A stretch of 57,918 nucleotides of DNA from Penium margaritaceum (Eukaryota; Streptophyta; Zygnematophyceae; Desmidiales; Peniaceae), in contig SZWC01006714.1 of assembly GCA_023375785.1 (NCBI GenBank), positions 79,002 through 136,919 of the forward strand, given 5' to 3'. The notes beneath the pieces were generated by a model. The model searched no databases, was not told the DNA's origin, and saw only the letters and a program-made list of their open reading frames with translations. The number at the start of each line of letters is the position of its first letter. Position 1 is the stretch's first letter. Positions 47,901 to 57,918 of this stretch are shown here, piece by piece. The position numbers and the translations under genes are program-made.

Positions 47901-50900
47901 CGTAGTTACGCCCTATTTGAATCCTAGTTGCGTCTTAGTTGCGCACTAGCTACGTCCTAGTTGCGCACTAGTTGCACCCTAGGAGTCCCCTAGTTGTACC
48001 CTGCTTGCGCCCTTCTTGCGCCCTAGTTGGGCACTTCTTGCGGCCTTATTGTCCTTAAATTGGGCCATAGTTGAGCCCCAGTTGTGCCCTAGATGCGCTT
48101 TAGTTGGAAATTAGCTACGCCCGAGTTGCGCCCTAGTTGCGCCCTAAATGCGCCCTAAATGCGCCCTAGTTGTGTCCTAGTACCAACCTACTTGTGCCCT
48201 ACTTGTGCCCTACTCGCGCCCTACTTGCGCCCTACTTGCGCCCTAGTTGTGTCCTAGTTGTGTCCTAGTTGTGTCTTAGTTGTGCCCTAGTTGCGTCTCA
48301 GCTGGGCACTAGCTACGCCCTAGTTGCGTCCTAGTTGCACCCTAGTTGCGCCCTAGTTGTGTTCTAGTTGTGTCCTAGTTGTACCGTAGTTTTGCCCTAC
48401 TTACACCCTACTTACACCCTGGTTGCACCCAAGTTGGGCCCTAGTTGTGCCCTACTTGCACACTGCTTGCACCCTAGTTGCACTCTAGTTGCGCCCTAGG
48501 TGCACCCTTCTTGCGCCCTACTTGCACCCTACTTGGGTCCTAGTTGCGCTCTAGTTGCTCCCTTCTTCTACCCTAGTTCCACCCTCATTACACCCTCTTT
48601 GCACCCTAGTTGTGCCTTAGTTGGGCACTAGCCACGCCCTAGTTGCGCCATAGTTACACCCTAGTTACGCCCTAGTTGGAACCTAGTTGCGCCCCATTTG
48701 TGCCATATTTACGCCCTGCTTATGCCAGAGTTGCAACCTACTTGCGCCCTAGTTTTGTCCTACTTCCATCCTACTTGCGCCCTACTTACGCCTTAGTTAC
48801 ACCCTAGTTGCATCCTAGTTGTTCCCTACTTATGTTGTACTTGCGCCTTGCTTGCATCCTAGTTAAACCCTAGTTGTGCCCTAGTTGCGCCAGACTTGCA
48901 TCCTACTTGCACCCTAGTGATGCCTTAGTTGCACCCTAGTTGCGCACTAGTCGCGCCATAGTTGCGCCCTACTTGTAAACTACTTGCGCATCAGTTGGAC
49001 ACTTGATACGCCCTAATTGCGCCCTAGTTGCGCCCTAGTTGGACCCTACTTGCGCCCTACATGCGCCCTACTTGTACCCTTGGTACAATATAGTTACGCC
49101 TTAATTGGACACTAGCTATGCCCTAGTTGCGCCCTAGTTGCGCCCTAGTTGCACCCTAGTTGAACTCTACTTTCGCCCTACTTGTGCCCTACATGCACCC
49201 GAATTGCTCCCTAGTTGCGCCCTAGTTGCACCCTTCTTGCGGCCAACTTGCACCCTACTCGAGCCCTAGTTGCCCCCTAGTTTTGCCCTAGGTGTACCCT
49301 ACTTGCGTCCTACTTGTGCCCTACTTGCATCCTAGCTTTCCCCTAGTTGCAGCCTACTTGTGCCCTACTTGGGTCCTAGTTTCACACTAGTTGCACCCTA
49401 GTTGCACCCTAGTTGCACCCTAGTTGCGCCCTAGTTGCACTCTTGTTGTACCCTTCTTTCGCCCTAGCTGCTCCCTAGTTGCATTCTAGTTGCGCACTTC
49501 TTGTGTCCTAGATGCGCCTGAATTGGAAACTAGCTACACCCTAGATACCTCATAGTTGTGCCCTTGTTGCGCCCTAGTTGTGCCCTAATTGTGCTCTACT
49601 TGCGTCCTACTTGCGTCGTAGTTGCGCCCTACTTGCACCCTGGTTGTGCCCTAGTTGTGCCTTAGTTGATTCTCAGTTGGACACTAACTACACCCTAGTT
49701 GCGCCCTAGTTGCGCCCAAGTTGCACCCTAGTTGTGCCCTAAAAGCACTATAGTTTCGCACTACTTGCGCCCTACTTGCATCCTAGTTGCGCCCTAGTTG
49801 CGCCCTAGTTACACCCTACTTGGAGCCTACTTGCGCCCTACTTGTGCCGTAGTTTTCCCCTACTTGCGCCCTAGTTGTGTGCTGTTTACGTCCTAGTTGC
49901 GCCCTAGTTGCACCCTACCTACACCCTAGTTGTGCCATAGTTGCACCCTAATTGTGCCCTTATTATGCCTTACTTGCACTGTACTTGCATCCTAGTTATG
50001 CCTTGGTTGCACCCTATTTGTACCACAGTTGTGCCCTACTTGCACCCTAGTTGTGTTTTACTTGCGCCCTAGTTAAACCCTAGTTGTGCCCTACTTGCTC
50101 AAAGCTTACACCCTACTTGCACCCTACTTGCGCCCAACTCACGCCCTTCTAGTGCTCGACTTGCACCCTAGTTGCGTCCTAGGTGCACCCTAGTTTCGCC
50201 CCACCTGCGCCCTACTTGCGCCCTATTTACGCCACAATTAGGCACTAGCTATGCCCTAGTTGTGCCCTAGTTGCGCCCTAGTTGCGCCCTATTTGCGCCC
50301 TAGTTGCACCCTAGTTGCACCCTAGTTGGGACTCAATTGGGCACTAGCTATGCCCTAGTTGCGCCCTGGTTGCACCCTAGTTACACCCTAGCTACGCCCT
50401 AGTTGTTCCTTACTTAGGCACTAGGCATGCCATAGTTCAGCCATGTTTGGAACCTAATTGTGCCATAGTTGCGCCTTATTTGTACCATGTTTATGCCCTA
50501 CTTCCACCCTACTTGCGCCCTACTTGCACCCTAGGTGCACCCTAGTTGTGCCCTAGTTTCGCCCTACTTGCGCCCTACTTGGGCCCTAGTTACGTCCTAG
50601 TTGTACCCTGCTTATATCCTAGTTGCGTCATACTTGCCCCCTACTTGAATCTTCCTTGTGTCCTAGTTGCACCCTAGTTGCGCCCTAGTTACCCCCTATT
50701 TGCGCCCTACTTGCAACCTAGTTGTGCCCTACTTGTGTTCTAGGTGTGTCCTACTTGTGCCCTACTTGCGCCCTCATTGCACCCTAGTTGCGCCATACTT
50801 GTGCCCTACTAAAGCCCAAGTTGCTCCCTAGTTTCACCCTAGTAGTGCCCTAATTGCACCAAAGTTATGCCTCTATTGGGCACTGGCTACTCCAAAACTG

Positions 50901-53884
50901 CAACCAACTTGTGCCCTAGTTGTATCCTAGTTGCACCCTACGTGCGCCCTACTTCCGCCCTAATTGTGCCTTTGTTACGTCCTAGTTGAGCGCTAGTTGC
51001 ACCTCAGTTGGGCACAAGTTACGCCCTAGTTGCACCCTACTTGCACCCTTGTTGCACCCTTGTTGCGTCCTACGTGCACCCTTCTTGCGCCCTTGTTATG
51101 TCCTACTTACGTCCTAATTGCACCCTAGTTGCCCCTAATTAGGCCTTAGTTTCATACTAGCTACGCCATAGTTACCTCCTAGTTGCGCCCTACTTGCACC
51201 CTAGTATCACGCTGATCGCGCAGTACTTACACCCTTGTTGCACCCTACTTGAACCCCGGTTGTGTCCTTGTTGTGCCCTAGTTGCGTCTTAGTTGGGCAC
51301 TAGTTTCATCCTAGTTGCGTCCTAGTTGCGTCCTAGTTGCGCCCTAGTTGCGTCCTAGTTGCACTCAAGTTATGCCCTACTTTCGTCTTGCTTACACCCT
51401 ACTTGCACCCTAGTTGCACCCTACGTAATCTCTGGTTACGCCCTAGTTGCACCTCAGTTGGACACTAGCTATGCCAAAGTTGCGCCCAAATTGAACTCTA
51501 GTTGCGCCATAGTTGTGCCCTATTTGCGCCCTACTGCGCCCTAGTTACACCCTAGATGTGCCCACCTTGCGTCCCACTTGAGCCCTAGTTGCGCCGTGAT
51601 TGCGCCTAAGTTGCGTCCTAGTTGCGTCCTAGTTGCGTCCTACTTGCGTCCTACTTGGGCCCTACTCCAGCCCAAGTTGCCCCCTAGCTTTACCCTTAGT
51701 TCTGACCTACTTCCACCCTACTTTTGCCCTACTTGTGTTCTAGTTATGCCCTAGTTGTGCCCTACTTGTGCCTTATTTGGGCCATAATGGCACACTAGCT
51801 GCGCCCTAGTTGCGTCCTAGTTGTGCCCCACCTACGTCTTAGTTGCGCCCTACTTGAGCCCTAGTTGCACCCTAGTTGTGCCTCAGTTGGGTACTAGCTA
51901 TGCCCTAGTTGGGCCCTAGTTGCACCCTAGTTACGCCCTTATTGCACTCTACTTGCGCCCTTGTTGCGCCCTAGTTACGCCCTAGTTACACCTTACTTGC
52001 ACCCTGGTTACACCCTAGTTGTTTCTAGCTGAGCCCTAGTTGCACCTCAGTTGGGCACTAGATACACCCTAGTTGTGTCATTGTTGCACCGTAATTGCGC
52101 CCTAGTTGTAACTGAGTTGGACAATAGCTACACCCAAGTTGCACCCTAGCTGTACCCTAGTTGTACCCTTGTTATCACCCTACTTGCACCGTAGTTGCAC
52201 CCTACTTGCACCCTAGTTACGACCTAGTTGCACCCTAGTTGCGTCTCAATTGGGCACTAGCCATACCCTAGTTGCACCCAAGTTGTACCCTAGTTGTGCC
52301 CAAGTTGCGCCCTAGTTCTACCCTTGTTGAGCCCTAGTTACGCCCTATTTGTGCCCTCCTTGCACCATGGTTGCACTCTACTTACGCATGAGTTACGCCC
52401 TACTTGCACCCTATTTGTGCCCTTGTTGTGCCCTAGTTGCGCTCTAGTTGTGCCCTACTTGTGCCATACTTGCGCCCTAGTTGGACCCAAGTTGTGCCCT
52501 TGTTGCGCCTTACTTGCCCCCTACTTGTCTCCTATTTTTGCCCCAGTTATTCCCTAGTTGCACCCTAGGTGTGCCCTTCTTGTGCCCTACTTGTGCCCTA
52601 GTTCCACCATAGTTGCGCCCTACTTGCATCTTAGTTGCACCCTACTTGTGCCCTACCTGCTCTCTACTTGTGCCGTACTTACGCCCTAGTTACTCCCTAG
52701 TTTTGCTCTAGTCGCGTCCTACTTGCGCCCAACTTGGATCGTACTTGCGACCTAGTTGCGCCCTAGTTGTGCCCTACTTGTGGCCTACTTGCATTGTTGT
52801 GCCCTGTTTGCGCCCTAGTTGCACCCTAGGTATGCCCTTCTTGCGCCCTAGTTGCGCCCTACATGTGCCCTACTTGCAGCCTAGTTGCCCCCTCCTGGCG
52901 CCCTAGTTGCGCCCTAGTTGTGCCCTAGTTGCAACCTTGTTGTGCCCTAGTTGTGTCCTTGTTGCGCCTTAGTTGCACCTCATTTTGGAACTACCCACAA
53001 CCTAGTTGTGCCCTAGTTGTGCCCTAGTTCCGGCCCATTTATGCCCTAGTTGTGTCCTAGTTGCGCCCTACTTGCACCCTAGTTGCTCCCTAGTTGCAAC
53101 CTAGTTGCGCCCTACTTGCGACCTACTTGTGTCCTGCTTATGCCTAGTTGTACCCTAGTTGTGTCCTTTTAGCGCCCTAGTTGCATCCTACTTATACCCT
53201 ACTTGCGCCCTACTTGCGCCGTACTTGTACCCTAGTTGTGCCCTACTTGCATCCAAGTTGCCCCCTGGTTGCGCCCTAGTTGCGCCCCAGTTGCACCTCA
53301 ATTGGGTACCAACTATACCCTAGTTGTGCCCTAGTTACCCCCTAGTTGCGCCCTACTTATGCCCTACTTGTGTCCTAGTTGCACCCTAATTGCGCCCTAA
53401 TTCACCCTGGTTGCGCCGTAGTTGCATCCTACTTGTGCCCTAGTTGCACCTCAGTTGGGCACTAGCTATGCCCTAGTTCCATATTTGTGCCCTAAATGAG
53501 CCCTACTTGAGCCCTTCTTGCGCCCTCATTGAGCCTTAGTTATGCCCTAGTTGCGCCCTACTTGCGCCCTTGTTGAGTCCTACATGAACCCAAGTTATGC
53601 CCTGCGTGCACCCTAGTTGTGCCCTTCTTACACTTCAGCTAGGCATGCCCTACTTGCGCCTTAGTAGCCCCCTAGTTGCCCTTTAGTTGCACTCTATTTT
53701 CTTCTTACTTGTGCCCTACTGGTGCCCTAGTTGCACCCTACTTGCGCTCTAGTTGCGCACTAGCTACGTCTTAGTTACGTCTCACTTGGGTACTAGCTAC
53801 CCCATAGTTGGGCCCTTGTTGCGCCCTAGTGCCCTAGTTGCGCCCTAGTTGCGCCCTAGTTACACCCTTGTTGCCCCTTACTTG

Positions 53885-53891
53885 TAGGGTA
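53885..53891 (+). repeat. 7-bp in-place inversion of a unit core
   Basis: The sequence reads CTTG-TAGGGTA-CTCGTG where CTTG-TACCCTA-CTCGTG is expected. TAGGGTA is the exact reverse complement of TACCCTA, and the phase is kept. Confidence 0.65.
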
Positions 53892-55010
53892 CTCGTGCCC
53901 TAGTTGCACCTAGTTTGACCATAGTTATGCCGTAGTTGCGCCATACTTGCGCCCTAGTTGTGCCCTAGTTGTGCCCTACTTGCGCTCAACTTGCATCCGA
54001 GTTGTGCCGTAGTTGCACCCTAATTGCATCCTACATGTGCCCTATTTGCACCCTACTTGTGCCCTACTTAAGCCCTACTTGCACCCTTGTTGCACCCAAT
54101 TTGCGCCCTACTTGTGCCCTACTTGCACCCTACTAACACCCTACTTTTGCTCTAGTTGCACCCTAGTTGTGCCCTAGTTGTGCCCTACTTCCGTCCTTCT
54201 TGTGCCTCACTTGCACCCTACTTGCGTCCTGGTTGCGCACTACTTGCATCCTAGTTGCGCCCTTTTTATGCCCTAGTTGCGCCTCACTTGTACACTAGCT
54301 ACGCCGTGATTGCGATCTAGTTGCGCCCTTAGTTGCGCCCTACTTGGACCCTAGTTGCATCCTAGTTCCGCCCTAATGACGTCCTACTTGCGTCATACTT
54401 TAGCCCTAGCTATGCCCTTGTTGCCCCCTTGTTGTGCCCTACTTGCAGGCTACTTGCACCCTAGTTGCACCATAGTTGTGCCCTAGTTGCACCCTAGTTG
54501 TGCCCTACTTGCGCCCTACTTGTGCCCTATTTGCGCCCTCGTTGCGCCCTAGTTACATACTAGTTACACCCTGGATGAGCCCTAGTTGTGCCCTAGTTGC
54601 GCCTTAGTTATGCCTACTTGTGCCCTATTTGCGTCCTACTTGCGCCCTACTTGCACCCGACTTGCGCCCTAGTTACGTCTGAGTTGCGCCTGAGCTGATC
54701 ACTAGCTATGCCCTAGTTGCGCCCTAGTTGCATCCTAGTTGCTCCCTATTTGTGCCATATTTGTGTTATGGTTATGCCCTACTTGTGCCGTACTTGGCCC
54801 TAGTTACACCCCAGTTGCACCCTACTTGCGTCCTACCTACACCCCACTTTCACCCTAGTTGTGCCCTAGTTGCACTGAATTTGCGCCCTAGTTATGCCCT
54901 TCTTGTACCCTACTTGCAACCTAATTTTTCCCTACTTGCACCCTAGTTACGCCCTACTTGCATCCTAGTTACGCCCTAGTTGTGCCCTAGTTACACCCTT
55001 GTGCCTCGTT

Positions 55011-55915
55011 TGGGCACTAGCTACGCCTAGTTGCACCCTTATTACTTCCCAATTGGGTCCTAGTTGCACCCTACTTGCGTCCTAGTCGCGCCCTTCTTGC
55101 GCCCTTCTTGTGCACTACTTGTACCCTACTTGCATCCCAGTTATGCCCTAGTTGTGCCCTACTTGTGCCCTACTTCCGCCTTTCTTGGCGCCTACTTGTC
55201 CCCCAGTTGCGTCCTACTTGGACCCTAGTTGCACCCTAGTTGCGCCCTACTTACACCTCAGTTGGATACTAGTTACGCCGTAGTTACGCTGTAATTGCGC
55301 CCTCCTTGCATTCAACTTACGACCTACTTGTGCCCTACTTATTCCCTAGTTGGGCACCAGTTGCGCCCTAGTTGCACCCTATTTTAGCCCTTGTTGTGCC
55401 CTAATTCCGCCTTAGTTCGGCACTAGCTACGTCCTAGTTGCACCCTAGTTGTGCCCTTGTTACGCCCTACATGTGCCCTAGTTGTGTCCTTGTTATGCCC
55501 TAGTTGTTCCCGGTTTGCGCCCTATTTGCACCCTTGTTGCACCGTACTTGCACCTTATCTGTGTCCAACTTGCATCATACTTGTGCCCTAGTTGCGCCTT
55601 ATGTGTACCCTAGTTTCACCCTAGTTGCGTCCCAATAGCATCTTACTTGCGCCTCAGTTGGACACTAGCTACGCCCTAGTGGCGCCCTAGTTGCGCCCTA
55701 GTTGCGCCCTTGTTGTACCATAGTTACACCGCAGTTGCGTCCTAGTTGCGCCTCAGTTGGACACTAGCTATGCCATAGTTCCGCCCTAGTTGTGCCCTAG
55801 TTGCGCCCTAGTCACGCCCTACTTGCGCCCTACTTGCATCCTACTTGCACCCTAGTTGCACCCTAGTTATGCCCTAGTTCCGCTCTAGTTGCAACTCAGT
55901 TGGACACTAGTTATG
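55011..55915 (+). repeat. Example cluster of the 22-bp dimer marker
   Basis: CACTAGCTA or its variants start at 55015, 55267, 55421, 55663, 55762 and 55905. The gaps are 252, 154, 242, 99 and 143 bp; all but the first are exact multiples of 11 (14, 22, 9 and 13 units), and the first is one base short of 23 units. Each is preceded by a CTCAGTTGG or TTAGTTCGG unit. The marker therefore lies within the 11-bp phase as two diverged neighbouring units. Confidence 0.9.
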
Positions 55916-57918
55916 CCTCAGTTGCCCCCTGGTTGCGCCCTAGCTGTGCCCTTTGTGCGTCCTACTTGCACCCTACTTGTGCCCTACTTGCAGCCTAGTT
56001 ACGCCCTAGTTGCGCTCAAGTTGCCCCCTACTCGCGTCCTACTAGCACCCTTGTTGCACCCTAGTCGCGCCCTACTTATGCCCTACTTGCGCCCTACTCA
56101 CATCCTACTTGCGCCTTAGCTGCACCCTAGTTGTGGCCTAGGTTGCTTTACTTCCGCCTTCTTGTGCCCTAGTTGCGCCTTAGTTGCGTCCCAGTTGTGC
56201 ACTAGTTGTGCCTTACTTGCGCCCTAGTTACGTCCTAGTTGAGCCCTTGTTGCGCCTCACATGGGCAATAGCTACGTCCTAGTTGTGCCCTAGTTGCGCC
56301 CTAATTCTTCCTTAGTTGCGCCCTAGTTGTGCCCTAGTTGTGCCCTACTTGATCCCTACTCGCGCCCTAGTTGCGCCCTACTTGTGCTCTAGTTGTGCCC
56401 TTGTTGCGCCCTAGTTGTGTCGTAGATGCATCTCAGTTATACACTTGCTACACCCTAGTTACACTCTAGTTGCACCTTAGTTGCACCCTAGTTGCGCTCT
56501 ATTTGCTTCCTACTTGCACAGTATTGGTGCTCTAGTTCCATCCTACTTGCGTCCTTGTTGCATCCAAGTTGTGTCTTAGTTGTGTCTCAGTTGGGTACAA
56601 GCTATGCCCTACTTGCGCCCTAGTTACGCCCTAGTTGTGCCCTATTTTTGATCTAGTTCAGCCTGGTTGCACCCTTGTTGTGCCCTACTTGAACCCTACT
56701 TGCGCCCTAGTTGCACCTACCTCCGCCTCAGAACTTCCGCAGTTGCGCGCTTCTTGCACCCTAGTTGCGGCCTAGTTGTGCCCTAATTGTGTCCTACTTA
56801 CGCTCAACTTTTTCCCTACGTGCGTCCTAGTTGCGCCCTACTTGTGCCCTACTTGTGCCCTACTTGTACATCAACTCCACCCTAGGTGTACCCTAGTTGT
56901 GCCCTTGTTGCGTCCTACTTGTGCCCTACTTGCGCCCTTGTTGCACCCTAGTTGCGCCCTACGTGCATCCTTTTTACACCCTACTTGCGCCCTACTTGTG
57001 CCCTAGATGTGCCCTTCTTGCACCCTACATCTGCCCTTTTTGTGCCCTAGTTACACCATAGTTGCATCCGAGATGCACCCTAGTTACGCCGTACTTGTGC
57101 CCTAGTTACACCCTACTTGAGCCTTGGTTGCGCCTTAGTAGGGCACTAGCTCTGCCCTTGTTGCTCCCTAGTTGCGCCCTAGTTGCGCCCAACTTGGGTC
57201 CTGCTTCCGCCCTAGTTGCTCCATACTTGTGCTCTAGTCACGCCATGCTTGTGCTCTAGTTGCGCCCTAACTGTGCCATACTTGTGATCTACTTGCGCCC
57301 TAGTTGCTCCCTTGTTGTGCCTTAGTTGATCCCTAGTTGTGCCCTAGTTGCGCCTCAGTTGGAAACAAGCCATATCCTAGTTACACCCTAGTTGCACCCT
57401 AGTTTCATCCTAGTTGCGCTCTATTTGCTTATTACTTCTTCCCTACTGGTGTCCTAGTTGCGACCTACTCACGCCGTAGTTGTGCCATAGTTGCGTCATA
57501 GTTGCATCTCAGTTGGGAACTAGCTACACCCTAGTTGCGCCCTCGTTGCACCCTTGTTGTGCCCTACTTGCGTCCTAGTTGCGCCTTTGTTGGACCCTTG
57601 TTGCGCCCTACTTGCACCCTACTTGTGCCCTTGTTGCACCTAGTTCCAGTTTAGTTGTGCCCTAGTTGCATCCTACTTGCGCCCTAGTTGCACACTACTT
57701 GTGCCCTACTTGCACCCTAGTTGTGCCCTACTTGCACACAACTTGCGCCCTATTTACGCCCTACTCGGGCCCTACTTACGCCCTACTTGCGCCTTAGTTG
57801 TTCCATAGTTGTGGCCTAGATGCGCCCTACTTGTGTCCTCTTTGTGCCTTACATGCACCCTAGTTGCACCCTACTTGCACCCTATCTTTACCCTACTTGC
57901 GCCCTAGTTGCACCCTCG

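Larger units (their letters stand above)
18158..57918 (+). repeat. 11-bp satellite array, right block (39.8 kb to window end)
   Basis: This continues the array left of the copia element with the same unit (CCCTAGTTGCG), variants and orientation, about 3,600 units in this block. I find no other mobile element, gene or unrelated spacer longer than about 30 bases in it. Variation is concentrated at the CpG of TTGCGCCC and at CTAG versus CTAC. The diverged dimer GCCTCAGTTGG + GCACTAGCTAC recurs every roughly 75-700 bp. Internal events are listed separately: a 198-bp duplication, 43- and 44-bp duplications, a telomere-like island and two tiny inversions. Plus-strand open frames of 60-130 codons (the longest is 36607-36999) encode an 11-residue repeat and are not treated as genes. 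The array continues past the window. Confidence 0.97.

Noticed and set aside
5000..57918. Centromeric identity of the array
   Set aside because: Size and uniform orientation would allow it, but nothing in the sequence separates centromeric from subtelomeric or other heterochromatin, and the telomere-like patch points the other way.

Overview
This window is eukaryotic nuclear DNA made almost entirely of repeats. I see no intact host gene, no RNA gene and no CRISPR array. The best guess for the source is a green-lineage nuclear genome (alga or land plant). The reasons are Ty1/copia and Ty3/gypsy LTR retrotransposons, a short patch of CCCTAAA-type telomere-like sequence, and a primer-binding site that matches the anticodon arm of eukaryotic initiator tRNA-Met. 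The sequence alone does not fix the species.

Layout. (1) 1-2010 is mostly unassigned single-copy-looking DNA; its right third (about 1345-2010) is probably the LTR of a degraded copia element on the minus strand. (2) 2011-2420 holds the polypurine tract and the C-terminal RNase H remnant of that copia element. (3) About 2430-4961 is a decayed Ty3/gypsy element on the plus strand with gag, protease and reverse transcriptase, cut off just after the RT catalytic motif. (4) From about 4957 to the end of the window runs one satellite array of an 11-bp unit, CCCTAGTTGCG. It covers roughly 46.7 kb of satellite DNA in a constant orientation, and its right end lies beyond the window. (5) At 11916-18157 the array is interrupted by one complete but dead copia element on the minus strand. 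It has two LTRs, a primer-binding site, a polypurine tract and a 5-bp target duplication, and removing it restores the 11-bp phase exactly.

The satellite is the main object of interest. Its units vary chiefly at their single CpG (CG, TG or CA), as expected from decay of methylated cytosine, and at one G/C position (CTAG or CTAC). A diverged 22-bp dimer (GCCTCAGTTGG + GCACTAGCTAC) recurs at spacings that are mostly whole multiples of 11 bp. A perfect 198-bp (18-unit) tandem duplication shows recent unequal exchange or slippage. Two tiny in-place inversions of the CCCT core and one telomere-like island are also present. Long plus-strand open frames inside the array encode an 11-residue repeat, but they follow arithmetically from the unit sequence and are not evidence for genes.

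History inferred from the layout: the array already existed when the copia element inserted. The element's LTRs now differ at about one position in nine in a well-aligned stretch, so that insertion is old, while parts of the array are still turning over.
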